From positions 1 through 12,229 of the forward strand of contig JBBQRS010000129.1 in NCBI GenBank assembly GCA_038214535.1: a DNA stretch of 12,229 nucleotides, given 5' to 3'. This DNA comes from JBBQRS01 sp038214535. Its GTDB lineage: Bacteria > Chloroflexota > Anaerolineae > CG2-30-64-16. This document shows, one piece after another, positions 1 to 5,854 of the stretch. Numbering within the stretch: the stretch's first letter is position 1; the number at the start of each line of letters is the position of its first letter. Under the pieces are notes generated by a model. That model did not search any database and had not been told where the DNA came from. It worked only from the letters and a program-made list of their open reading frames with translations. A program made the position numbers and the translations under genes.

Positions 1-996
1 CACGGCGGCGGCGGGCGGCTCAGCCAGATGCTGGTCGAGCGGATGTTCGCGCCCGCTTTCGGCGGCTCGAGCAACACGGAACTCGCCGCGCTGCATGACG
101 GCGCGATCCTGCAACCCGGAGCATCGCGCCTCGCCTTCAGCACCGACTCCTTCGTGATCAGCCCGCGCTTCTTCCCCGGCGGCGACATTGGGTCGCTGGC
201 CGTCCACGGCACGGTGAATGACCTGGCGATGTGCGGCGCGCAGCCGCTTTATCTCTCGGCAGGCTTCATCATCGAGGAAGGGCTGCCGATGGACGAGCTG
301 TGGCGTATCGTGCGATCTATGGCGGCGGCCGCGGAACAGGCGGGCGTTCGGATCGTCACCGGCGACACCAAAGTGGTCGAGCGGGGCAAAGGCGACGGCA
401 TTTTCATCAACACCGCAGGCGTGGGGCGCATCCCGGACGGCGTGGACATTGCGCCGCGGCGCGCACAACCCGGCGACCTGATCCTGCTCAACGGCCCGAT
501 CGGACTGCACGGCATCACGATTATGTCAATGCGTGAGGGGTTGGCGTTCGAGACGGCGCTCGAGAGCGACGCCGCGTCGTTGCACGGGCTGGTGCGCGCC
601 GTGCTTGAGGCTGCGGGCGCGGACGTGCACGTCCTCCGAGACCCGACGCGCGGTGGGGTTGCCAGCGCGCTGAACGAGATCGCGGCGCAGGCGCGCGTTG
701 GAATCAGCCTGACCGAGTCTTCGATTCCCGTGCCGAACGAAGTGCGCGCTGCGTGCGAAATCCTGGGCTTCGATCCGCTCTACGTCGCCAATGAGGGGAA
801 GTGCATCACCATTGTTGCGCCGCAAGCCGCCGACGCCGCGCTGGCCGCGTTGCGCGCCGATCCGCTGGGCCGCGAGGCGGTCGTGATCGGCGAAGTGGTG
901 GCGGACCACCCCGGAAAAGTCACGATGCGCACCCGCATCGGCGGCACGCGCATCGTGGATATGCTGAGCGGCGAGCAGTTGCCGCGCATTTGCTGA
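1..996 (+). CDS. hypE: Hydrogenase maturation factor HypE (5' end outside window)
   Basis: HypE is a cytoplasmic PurM/AIR-synthase-fold enzyme. It dehydrates the thiocarboxamide that HypF builds on its C-terminal cysteine, producing the thiocyanate that supplies CN ligands to the [NiFe] iron via HypCD. The frame is open from base 1 and begins with HGGGGRLSQML, the glycine-rich HypE N-terminal motif, so the ATG at 28 is internal; perhaps 10-20 residues lie outside the window. The AIRS-type nucleotide-binding region is seen as STDSF (about residue 47) and VHGTVNDLAMCGA (about 68-80). The protein ends in LPRIC, with the functional cysteine as last residue (331 of the visible part), so the gene looks intact at its 3' end. 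It converges on the hydrogenase operon it presumably serves and is separated from it by 11 bp. Functional identity is very secure. Confidence 0.97.
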   Translation, partial: HGGGGRLSQMLVERMFAPAFGGSSNTELAALHDGAILQPGASRLAFSTDSFVISPRFFPGGDIGSLAVHGTVNDLAMCGAQPLYLSAGFIIEEGLPMDELWRIVRSMAAAAEQAGVRIVTGDTKVVERGKGDGIFINTAGVGRIPDGVDIAPRRAQPGDLILLNGPIGLHGITIMSMREGLAFETALESDAASLHGLVRAVLEAAGADVHVLRDPTRGGVASALNEIAAQARVGISLTESSIPVPNEVRAACEILGFDPLYVANEGKCITIVAPQAADAALAALRADPLGREAVVIGEVVADHPGKVTMRTRIGGTRIVDMLSGEQLPRIC

Positions 997-1007
997 TTGC
1001 GTGAGCA

Positions 1008-1466
1008 TCAGGGCATACAGGCGGCCAACTGCACGCGCGCGAACGACAACCGCTCGCCCAGGGCGCGGGCGATCTGCTTCATCAGGGCGTAACCCAGATG
1101 GCAGTCCTCTTCCGCCAGCGCGCGCAAGGCATCGGCGGGAATCTCCAACACGTTGACGGCCGATTCGGCGCGCGCCGTCGCCGTCAGCAGATACGGCTCG
1201 TTGAACGCCGATAGGCCGAACGGTTCGCCCGCGGCAATGGACCCCACGAACGAAATGGTCAGGCCCTCCGTCTTCGGAATCTCATAGACCAGTTCGACGG
1301 AACCGCCAGTCAACACGTAGAGCTTTTGGGCGAACTCGCCCTCGCGGAAGATGACCGCGCCCGCGGGGTATGCCGCCCGGTCGGTGATCTGCGAGACCCG
1401 GGCGAGCTCAGCATCGATCATGCCGGCGAAGAACGGATAACGACGTAACACTTCCGCAGAGACCAT
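1008..1466 (-). CDS. Stand-alone cyclic-nucleotide-binding-fold protein, last gene of hydrogenase operon
   Basis: This 152-residue protein covers one Crp-type cNMP-binding jelly roll (about residues 10-120, with YPAGAVIFREGE and LYVLTGGSVELVYE as the first strands) and a terminal helix. There is no room for the helix-turn-helix of Crp/Fnr regulators, so it is unlikely to bind DNA directly. In the phosphate-binding cassette the usual FGE(L/I)(A/S)L...R(S/T)A is replaced by PFGLSAF...LLTATARA. Both the glutamate that contacts the ribose and the arginine that contacts the phosphate seem to be missing, so cAMP/cGMP binding is doubtful. A strong GGGGAGGTG ribosome site (1471-1479) precedes the ATG, and only 39 bp separate it from the protease gene upstream, so it is probably co-transcribed with the hydrogenase. 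A role as sensor, scaffold or accessory of the enzyme is inference from context. Confidence 0.85.
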   Translation of the reverse strand: MVSAEVLRRYPFFAGMIDAELARVSQITDRAAYPAGAVIFREGEFAQKLYVLTGGSVELVYEIPKTEGLTISFVGSIAAGEPFGLSAFNEPYLLTATARAESAVNVLEIPADALRALAEEDCHLGYALMKQIARALGERLSFARVQLAACMP

Positions 1467-1505
1467 TGGTCACCTCCCCTATTCACCACAAGGAACGAAG
1501 AAGAT

Positions 1506-2039
1506 TCAGATTGAGATTTGGTTGAGGGCCTCGAGAACCCGTTCGATGGCCTCTGGGACGGCGGCTTCCACGGCGGGCGACAGGCCTTCGCCGAAATCCA
1601 GCAGGTCGGCGGCCTCTACGGCGATGATGATGATATCATCGGGCAGCCTGGCCCCCAACCGGCGACCGAGTTCGAGCGCCTGCACCAGCGACGCGTCATG
1701 TACGGCGTCGGCATTGAGGGTCGGCAGATCGTCCAGCCCAAGTTGATACACCGTCCCCGGCGCGCCGGCGCGCGTCTGGATCGCGTCTACCAGCACAACG
1801 TGCGCATAGCCGATCAGCCGCTCCATCAGCGCCAGCCCGCCCAGCGCCACGCAGTCGAACTCGACCGAAGTGTGTACCGAAGTGCGTTGCACCTTGGAGG
1901 TGCAACGCACTTGCACTTGCTCCACCACGCGCCAGCCGACCCCGTCGTCGCGCAGGATGGGGTTGCCGAGGCCCAGCACCAATACAGACCCGACAGGTTT
2001 TGAGAAATCTGTCGGGTCTCGTACTGTATCATTCAACAT
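1506..2039 (-). CDS. [NiFe]-hydrogenase large-subunit maturation endopeptidase (HycI/HyaD family)
   Basis: Family members check for inserted nickel and then cut the C-terminal peptide from the large subunit, allowing the active site to close. The motif GLGNPILRDDGVG (residues 23-35), VLVDA (82-86, with D85) and the H114 region AVHDASL supply the acidic and histidine nickel ligands of this family. The 177 residues exceed the usual 150-160. The excess has two visible sources: an N-terminal extension before VLVLGLGNP, and roughly eight extra residues between WRVVEQV and VEFDCVALGG. Both coincide with perfect DNA palindromes (1986-2019 and 1880-1912). The ATG used here overlaps the large-subunit gene by 11 bp and lacks a clear ribosome site; an in-frame TTG or GTG at codons 20-21, just before the GLGNP motif, is a possible alternative start. 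Its substrate is presumably the adjacent mvhA-like product. Family is secure; start is uncertain. Confidence 0.92.
   Translation of the reverse strand: MLNDTVRDPTDFSKPVGSVLVLGLGNPILRDDGVGWRVVEQVQVRCTSKVQRTSVHTSVEFDCVALGGLALMERLIGYAHVVLVDAIQTRAGAPGTVYQLGLDDLPTLNADAVHDASLVQALELGRRLGARLPDDIIIIAVEAADLLDFGEGLSPAVEAAVPEAIERVLEALNQISI
1880..1912. repeat. 33-bp perfect palindrome inside the protease gene
   Basis: Two 15-bp arms (1880-1894 and 1898-1912) are perfect reverse complements around a 3-nt loop (1895-1897). The arm reads AAGTGCGTTGCACCT. The element is a multiple of three and encodes protease residues 43-54, a stretch not needed by the family fold. Short direct repeats flank it: ACCGAAGTG occurs at 1864-1872 and again at 1876-1884 on the left. 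It resembles small palindromic elements that spread inside genes. That it recurs elsewhere in the genome is inference. Confidence 0.85.
1986..2019. repeat. 34-bp inverted repeat at the mvhA/protease gene junction
   Basis: Perfect 11-bp arms (1986-1996, AGACCCGACAG, and 2009-2019, CTGTCGGGTCT) enclose a 12-nt A/T-rich centre that can pair partly on itself. It lies 9 bp past the large-subunit stop codon and inside the first codons of the protease (residues 7-18). It could fold in the mRNA as an intercistronic hairpin that tunes protease translation. There is no U-run, so a terminator is unlikely. A dispersed palindromic repeat is the more natural reading. Confidence 0.8.
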
Positions 2040-3498
2040 ACTGGCTCAGCCGCGCCACCTCGCCGCCCGCTGCGTCGCGCACCGTGACCTCCAACGGCAT
2101 CTGGCCGGGCAGGCTGTGCGTGGCGCACCCGAAGCACGGGTCATACGCCCGGAAGGCCATCTCCACCCGGTTGAGCAGCCCCTCGGTGACCACTGTGCCT
2201 TCTTTGATGAACGCGCGGGCTGCCTTCGAGACCGACATCGAGATCGGCGCGTAGTTGTTGGTCGTGCCCACGATGAGGTTCGCCTGCGTGACAACGCCGC
2301 GCGCATCCGTCCAGTAGTGGTGCGTCAGCGTGCCGCGCGGGGCCTCGACGATGCCGACGCCCTCCGTCGGGGTGGCCGTGGGCAGTGTGCGGTAGTTATC
2401 CGACGTGATCTCCTTATCGGTCGCCAGCTCGACCCAGCGCTCGGCGGCGTAAAGCAGCTCGATCAGCCGCGCCCAGTGGATCGCGAGGCGATGATGCACC
2501 GGCTTACCGCCCAGCGCCGTGAAGAACTTCTCGTACTCGGCCTGCGCCAGCGGGGTCGCCATGCCGTCCGAGGCGTTCAGGCGCGAGAGCGGCGTCGCCA
2601 TGTAGACGCCGGAATCGGGGCCGTCCACGAAGCCCTTCCAGCCGACCTTCTTGAGATAGGGGAACTTGAGATAGGTCCACGGCTCGACGTGTTCGGCGAT
2701 CCAGTCGGTGTAATCCGCGGGGCCGTACTTGCCGATGCGCTTGCCGGTGGGGTCCACCACGCTGATCTTGCCGTCGTAGAAGTTGACGCGGTTCTGGTCG
2801 TCCACCATGCCGATGTAGTAGGTGCGGTCGTGGTAAATGTCGCCCAGGACTAGCTCGCGATAGGCCTCGTTGCCCAGCACCAGATCGTTGAACAGCGCGA
2901 GGCTGAACTGCGCGAACTCGATGGCCCAACGGCCCATCCCCTCGATCTCGACGCGCTGGTCCTCGGTGATGCCGTGGCTCAACCCGCCGGGGATGGATGT
3001 GCAGGGGTGTACCTTGCGCCCGCCGATCATCTCGATGGTGTTGTGACCATACTTGCGCATGGTGATAACCTTGCCGCCGGTCTCCAGCCCCACCTTGTGG
3101 ATGACGCCCAGGATGTTGCGCTCGGCGACCGGCGCGTCGGGGCCCATGACGAAATCGGGGCCACCCAGCGCGTAGAAGTGCGTGGTGTGATCGGTGCAGA
3201 AGAAGGCCATGTAGAGCAGCTCGCGCAGCAGCTTCGCCGGGCGCGGCGGGTCCACGTGATAGACGGCATCCGCCGCCTTGGCCGCGGCCATGTGGTGCGC
3301 CTCAGGGCAGACGCCGCAGATGCGGTTGGTGATGACGGCCATCTCCTCGACGGGCCGGCCCACGGCGAACCGCTCGAACCCGCGCAGTTCGGGGATCTGG
3401 AAGTACGAGTTGGCGACGTTGCCGCGCTCATCCAGGAAAATCTCGATCTTCCCATGCCCTTCCAGCCGGGTAATCGGATCAATGCTAATTCTCTGCAT
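2029..3498 (-). CDS. mvhA: [NiFe] hydrogenase large subunit, MvhA-like (group 3)
   Basis: This catalytic subunit carries the NiFe(CN)2CO centre and oxidises or evolves H2 in the cytoplasm. The N-terminal ligand motif is RICGVCPEAHH (C61 and C64) and the C-terminal one is DPCFGCATH (C455, C458, H461). The 489-residue length and the N-terminal SIDPITRLEGHG are typical. After H461 come 28 residues (SLPGQMPLEV... to QYVE), the pro-peptide expected to be removed by the adjacent maturation protease. Neither a Tat signal nor a membrane anchor is seen in the complex, in keeping with a soluble group 3 enzyme, and the neighbouring MvhG and MvhD types point to the MvhADG (3c-like) branch. GGAGG at 3503-3507 lies 4 nt before the ATG. 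Upstream, a GxxExxY cassette now separates it from the small-subunit gene. Exact subgroup and electron acceptor are not settled by sequence reading. Confidence 0.95.
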   Translation of the reverse strand: MQRISIDPITRLEGHGKIEIFLDERGNVANSYFQIPELRGFERFAVGRPVEEMAVITNRICGVCPEAHHMAAAKAADAVYHVDPPRPAKLLRELLYMAFFCTDHTTHFYALGGPDFVMGPDAPVAERNILGVIHKVGLETGGKVITMRKYGHNTIEMIGGRKVHPCTSIPGGLSHGITEDQRVEIEGMGRWAIEFAQFSLALFNDLVLGNEAYRELVLGDIYHDRTYYIGMVDDQNRVNFYDGKISVVDPTGKRIGKYGPADYTDWIAEHVEPWTYLKFPYLKKVGWKGFVDGPDSGVYMATPLSRLNASDGMATPLAQAEYEKFFTALGGKPVHHRLAIHWARLIELLYAAERWVELATDKEITSDNYRTLPTATPTEGVGIVEAPRGTLTHHYWTDARGVVTQANLIVGTTNNYAPISMSVSKAARAFIKEGTVVTEGLLNRVEMAFRAYDPCFGCATHSLPGQMPLEVTVRDAAGGEVARLSQYVE

Positions 3499-3515
3499 GT
3501 GTCCTCCGAATTTTT

Positions 3516-3544
3516 GCCACGAATTTCACGAATTATACGAATTA
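3516..3544 (+). repeat. Left terminal iteron array of GxxExxY cassette
   Basis: GC is followed by three tandem 9-mers, CACGAATTT (3518-3526), CACGAATTA (3527-3535) and TACGAATTA (3536-3544). It is the inverted partner of 3933-3961. It starts two bases past the GxxExxY stop codon (3547-3549) on the minus strand. Confidence 0.85.
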
Positions 3545-3546
3545 TT

Positions 3547-3945
3547 TTATCTTGCAACGCGCTCGCGTTCTAGGGAAACGCTCCCAAAGTTCAACAGGAT
3601 AGCCAACCGCAGCCCGGTTGCGGCAACGTAGTGCATCGCCTGGGCTTTGTGAGCAGGGGTCAGGGTAGAAATGGCTTTCAGTTCAAGGATGATCTGATCT
3701 TCTACGACAAAATCGGCTTGATAGTCTCCGACCGTAATCCCCTCGTACAGGACCTTCAACCGTTTCTCCCGCTCAAAGCCTATGCCTCGAAGTCTCATTT
3801 CTTCCGCCAGGGCGACCTGATATACTGCCTCCAGGAATCCTGGCCCCAGCGCGCTATGCACCTCCATAGCCGCACCAACGATCCGATACGACAGATCGGG
3901 ATAGAGAACCTCAACCTTACCCGTTTCTTGAATCATTCGTCTCAT
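3547..3945 (-). CDS. GxxExxY family protein, PD-(D/E)XK-like nuclease candidate
   Basis: The name-giving motif is present as G36-F-L-E39-A-V-Y42 in GPGFLEAVYQ, preceded by YRIVGAAMEVHSALG, the typical helix of this family. Further on come D78 in DYQADFVV, E88-L-K90 in ILELKA, and Q102 in HKAQAMHYVA. This E...D...ExK...Q order resembles a minimal PD-(D/E)XK nuclease core, so all likely catalytic positions are kept. It ends with LAILLNFG as usual. The 132 residues match the family norm of about 125-135. The biological role of the family is unknown; it is patchily distributed and often multi-copy. The first ATG and the one at codon 4 (3936) both lie inside the right iteron array, so the N-terminal MRRM is encoded by the repeat. 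Its placement between two hydrogenase subunit genes is most simply explained by insertion. Confidence 0.93.
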   Translation of the reverse strand: MRRMIQETGKVEVLYPDLSYRIVGAAMEVHSALGPGFLEAVYQVALAEEMRLRGIGFEREKRLKVLYEGITVGDYQADFVVEDQIILELKAISTLTPAHKAQAMHYVAATGLRLAILLNFGSVSLERERVAR

Positions 3946-3961
3946 TCGTGTAATTCGTGGC
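3933..3961 (-). repeat. Right terminal iteron array of GxxExxY cassette, overlaps start codon
   Basis: Read on the minus strand: GC, then CACGAATTA (3951-3959), CACGAATGA (3942-3950) and GACGAATGA (3933-3941). Two iterons contain the candidate start codons of the GxxExxY gene (first bases 3945 and 3936), and the outermost base supplies the last base of the mvhG stop codon TAG (3961-3963). A protein bound here could affect expression of the ORF. Confidence 0.85.
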
Positions 3962-4944
3962 TAATCTTGAGTTCTCGCGCGGTGGAGGAGGCTGTGGGCC
4001 AGGCTGAACTTGTAGAACGTGCCGCCGGGGTCCACGATGTCCTCCATGATCCTGTGTATCTCCGCAGGGTCGTTGCTGTCAACCACCGAGGCAACGGCGC
4101 TCATCATGCGCGCGCCCTGATCAATCACGCCGGGCGGCGCGCCGTAGCAACCGATGCACGGCATGTTCGCCGTGGGGCAGCGCGCCTGACACCCCGACCG
4201 CGTCGCCAGCCCCGCGCACAGGATGCCCTGCTCCAGCAGGCAGTCGGTCTCGTTGGGCTGGAAAGTCGCCATGCGCCGGAACACCGTGATGGTCTTCTCT
4301 GCGCGAGTGCGCGGGCACTCATCGCACACCGTGCTGTCGCCCGCGCCGATCACCGACCCCAGCGGCGGCAGCGTCGCCTCGCCGTGCAGCGCCTTGATGA
4401 TGAGATCCAGCACCGCGGCGATCTGCCGGCTCTCCGGCGGGCAGCCCGGCATGAAGTAATCCACCTTCTCCACCTGATCCAGCGTCCGCACGCTCTCGTA
4501 CATCGTGGGGATGTACAGCGTGCCCTCCGGCACTTCGTATTCCGGCCGCGGCCGGTTCCCGTTGACGGGATCGGTGGTCAGCGTGCCGTAGGCGGTATCC
4601 ATCAGCGAGTTGAGCGATGAGAAGTTCGCCAGGCCGGGGATGCACCCTTCGCACGCGCAGGAGCCGAACGCCACCAAGATTTGCGACTTGCGGCGCAGCA
4701 GGTGGGCCATCTCCTCGTTCTCGCTGTTGCGGATCGCGCCGTTGAACAGGCAGATGGTGATGCTGCCGTCCGCCATCGCCTCGACGTCGTGATACTTGGC
4801 GTCCATCGCCACGGGCCAGAACACCACGTCGAAGTTGGCGTCCACGTCGAGGATGCCCTCGTTAATGTTGAGGACGGCGATCTCGCAGCCGCCGCACGAC
4901 GCGGCCCAGTACATCGCGAATTTCGGTTTACCGGTCTCAGCCAT
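3961..4944 (-). CDS. mvhG: [NiFe] hydrogenase small subunit, MvhG-like
   Basis: This electron-transfer subunit pairs with the large subunit. Proximal [4Fe-4S] ligands are visible as C17-G-G-C20-E, GSCACEG (C96/C98) and MPGCPP (C168). A cysteine-rich C-terminal half follows, with CDECPR (C207, C210), C235, C243, C252, C256 and CIGC (C263, C266), enough for the two extra cubane clusters typical of MvhG/FrhG-type small subunits. No Tat signal is present, so the enzyme is cytoplasmic. The start overlaps the end of the mvhD-like gene by 8 bp and has GGAGG six bases upstream, indicating translational coupling. The stop codon TAG borrows its final base from the end of the GxxExxY cassette. The 327-residue length and ligand set look intact. 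Confidence 0.94.
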   Translation of the reverse strand: MAETGKPKFAMYWAASCGGCEIAVLNINEGILDVDANFDVVFWPVAMDAKYHDVEAMADGSITICLFNGAIRNSENEEMAHLLRRKSQILVAFGSCACEGCIPGLANFSSLNSLMDTAYGTLTTDPVNGNRPRPEYEVPEGTLYIPTMYESVRTLDQVEKVDYFMPGCPPESRQIAAVLDLIIKALHGEATLPPLGSVIGAGDSTVCDECPRTRAEKTITVFRRMATFQPNETDCLLEQGILCAGLATRSGCQARCPTANMPCIGCYGAPPGVIDQGARMMSAVASVVDSNDPAEIHRIMEDIVDPGGTFYKFSLAHSLLHRARTQD

Positions 4945-5428
4945 GCGCCGCCTCCAGTACTTCCAGCGTCTCCAACGGTTCGGCGGGCAGCGGCCCCGCC
5001 GCCCCCCAGGCCACCTGTTTCCAGTTGAGCGGCCCCAGTCGCTTGATCTCCGCGACGAACTTGTTAATCTCCTCCGCGAGGATCATCCCTTCGGCGGCGG
5101 AGGCCCAGACCAACTTGACGCGCGCGTCCTCGACGCCCATCTGCGCCAGCGTCATCTTGAGCAGCTCGAAGCGGCGCATGGTCTTGTAGTTCTGCTCCAG
5201 GTAGTGACAGTCGCCGGGGTGGCAGCCGGTGACCATCACGCCATCGGCCCCCTCGGCCAGCGCCTTGAGCACGAACTGCGGGTCCACCCGGCCCGAGCAC
5301 ATCAGGCGGATCAGCCGCACGTTGGGCGCGTACTTCACGCGCGCCATCCCCGCCGCGTCCGCCGCGCGATAGCTGCACCAGTTGCAGGTGAAGCCGACGA
5401 TCACAGGTTCCCAGCCGTTATCTGGCAT
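4937..5428 (-). CDS. mvhD: Hydrogenase iron-sulfur adaptor subunit, MvhD/FlpD family
   Basis: MvhD carries an iron-sulfur cluster and passes electrons from the hydrogenase small subunit to a partner such as heterodisulfide reductase HdrA. Visible motifs are GFTCNWCSYRAAD, LMCSGRVDP and VTGCHPGDCHY, the conserved cysteine set of the FlpD/MvhD family. The start at 5428 (MPDNGWEP) is preferred because AAAGGAG (5437-5443) lies 8 bases upstream. The ATG two codons earlier (5434) has only 2 bases of spacing, and a TTG start at 5458 would place the ribosome site inside the gene. The product is then 163 residues. It is the first gene of the operon and overlaps mvhG by 8 bp. No hdrA-like gene follows or precedes it here, so its acceptor must be encoded elsewhere. 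Confidence 0.93.
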   Translation of the reverse strand: MPDNGWEPVIVGFTCNWCSYRAADAAGMARVKYAPNVRLIRLMCSGRVDPQFVLKALAEGADGVMVTGCHPGDCHYLEQNYKTMRRFELLKMTLAQMGVEDARVKLVWASAAEGMILAEEINKFVAEIKRLGPLNWKQVAWGAAGPLPAEPLETLEVLEAAHG

Positions 5429-5436
5429 ATGCATTG

Positions 5437-5443
5437 CTCCTTT
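5437..5443 (-). promoter_or_regulatory. Ribosome binding site deciding the mvhD start
   Basis: AAAGGAG on the minus strand lies 8 nt before the ATG at 5428 and 2 nt before the ATG at 5434. It favours the shorter MPDNG start. Confidence 0.7.
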
Positions 5444-5476
5444 GCAGGATTTCGTCAACGGTTCGCTGTTAACGCA

Positions 5477-5845
5477 TCAGTATCTATAAGATGAGATGAA
5501 GCTGCCCACCGCCGGGTCGTAGTAGCGCGCCCCGTAGTTCAGTAGCCCCGTGGCATCAGCCAATTGCCCGGTATAACCCCGATCGGTGGGCAGGGCCGCG
5601 GGCGCGCCCACGCGTGCGTTGCCGTAAGCGTCGTAGCGCACGCCGCCGGTTGTAGCTCCGGCGCTGTCCATCGCCACGAGCGGGCTGCCCGGCACGAGTC
5701 GTGGCAAAGCAGTCTTGGGCAATATGCGGTTGTTAACAAATCGCGGCTGGTTTTGCGGCCCTGAAACTACCGCTCCTACGCGATCCAAGATTATTGCGAG
5801 AGGGATTCGGTCCGTCACATCCGTCTCGCCTTTCGTTTTCGACAA
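5477..5845 (-). pseudogene. Orphan RHS core-end fragment
   Basis: The 122-codon frame contains, at residues 53-118 (5492-5689), a copy of the RHS-associated core end: GSPL...RYDAYGNARVG...GYTGQL...LLNYGARYYDP...SFIS. It matches 6889-7086 of the large RHS gene over 198 bp with no gaps; I count about 28 differences, i.e. about 86% identity. The resemblance stops abruptly on both sides. Upstream there is no LTYLHSDH lead-in but unrelated residues 1-52; downstream, instead of PDSSVPGP, only SYRY and a stop follow. With neither shell, signal nor tip it cannot be a working RHS toxin. It is best read as the remnant of a displaced core-tip module, as seen behind many RHS genes. Whether the reading frame is translated is unknown. 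Confidence 0.8.
5492..5689 (-). repeat. 198-bp diverged duplicate, copy A (partner 6889-7086)
   Basis: Hand alignment with 6889-7086 gives equal length, no gaps and about 28 mismatches. Many mismatches fall in third codon positions, suggesting divergence while coding. Both copies lie in the same orientation about 1.4 kb apart, so recombination between them could delete the RHS tip and the small membrane gene. Confidence 0.88.
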
Positions 5846-5854
5846 CCCTCTAGA

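Larger units (their letters stand above)
3516..3961 (-). mobile_element. GxxExxY cassette bounded by inverted 9-bp iteron arrays
   Basis: The 446-bp unit has 29-bp imperfect terminal inverted repeats (25 of 29 matching) and one ORF of 132 codons that fills almost all the space between them. Each end begins GCCACGAAT and consists of GC plus three tandem 9-mers close to CACGAATTA. It lies exactly in the spacer between mvhG and mvhA, genes that are normally adjacent, and the ORF's product has no known link to hydrogenase. Deleting 3516-3961 on paper restores an mvhG TAA stop followed by a short spacer with the mvhA ribosome site. No clear target-site duplication is seen. That it moves, or moved, as a unit is inference; the structure itself is visible. 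Confidence 0.65.

Noticed and set aside
993..1011. Possible bidirectional terminator between hypE and the cNMP gene
   Set aside because: Only a 5-bp stem (CTGAT/ATCAG) with a 9-nt loop and no U-run; it overlaps both stop codons and is probably chance.
1624..1640. GATGATATCATC palindrome in the protease gene
   Set aside because: It follows from coding Asp-Asp-Ile-Ile codons and is short; unlike the other two palindromes it adds no extra residues.
1870..2853. Long + strand open frames opposite the hydrogenase genes (1870-2853, 2974-3573, 3631-4620, 4796-5494)
   Set aside because: They are antisense shadows of high-GC genes. Their arginine/alanine/histidine-rich compositions lack domains, while the opposite strand encodes clear families.
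5429..5458. Upstream TTG start for mvhD giving 10 more residues
   Set aside because: The ribosome site AAAGGAG would then be inside the gene, and the extra residues lack family support.
5459..5495. Promoter for the hydrogenase operon with a TATAGAT-like -10 near 5485
   Set aside because: No matching -35 at proper spacing and the sequence lies in the RHS remnant; too weak to call.
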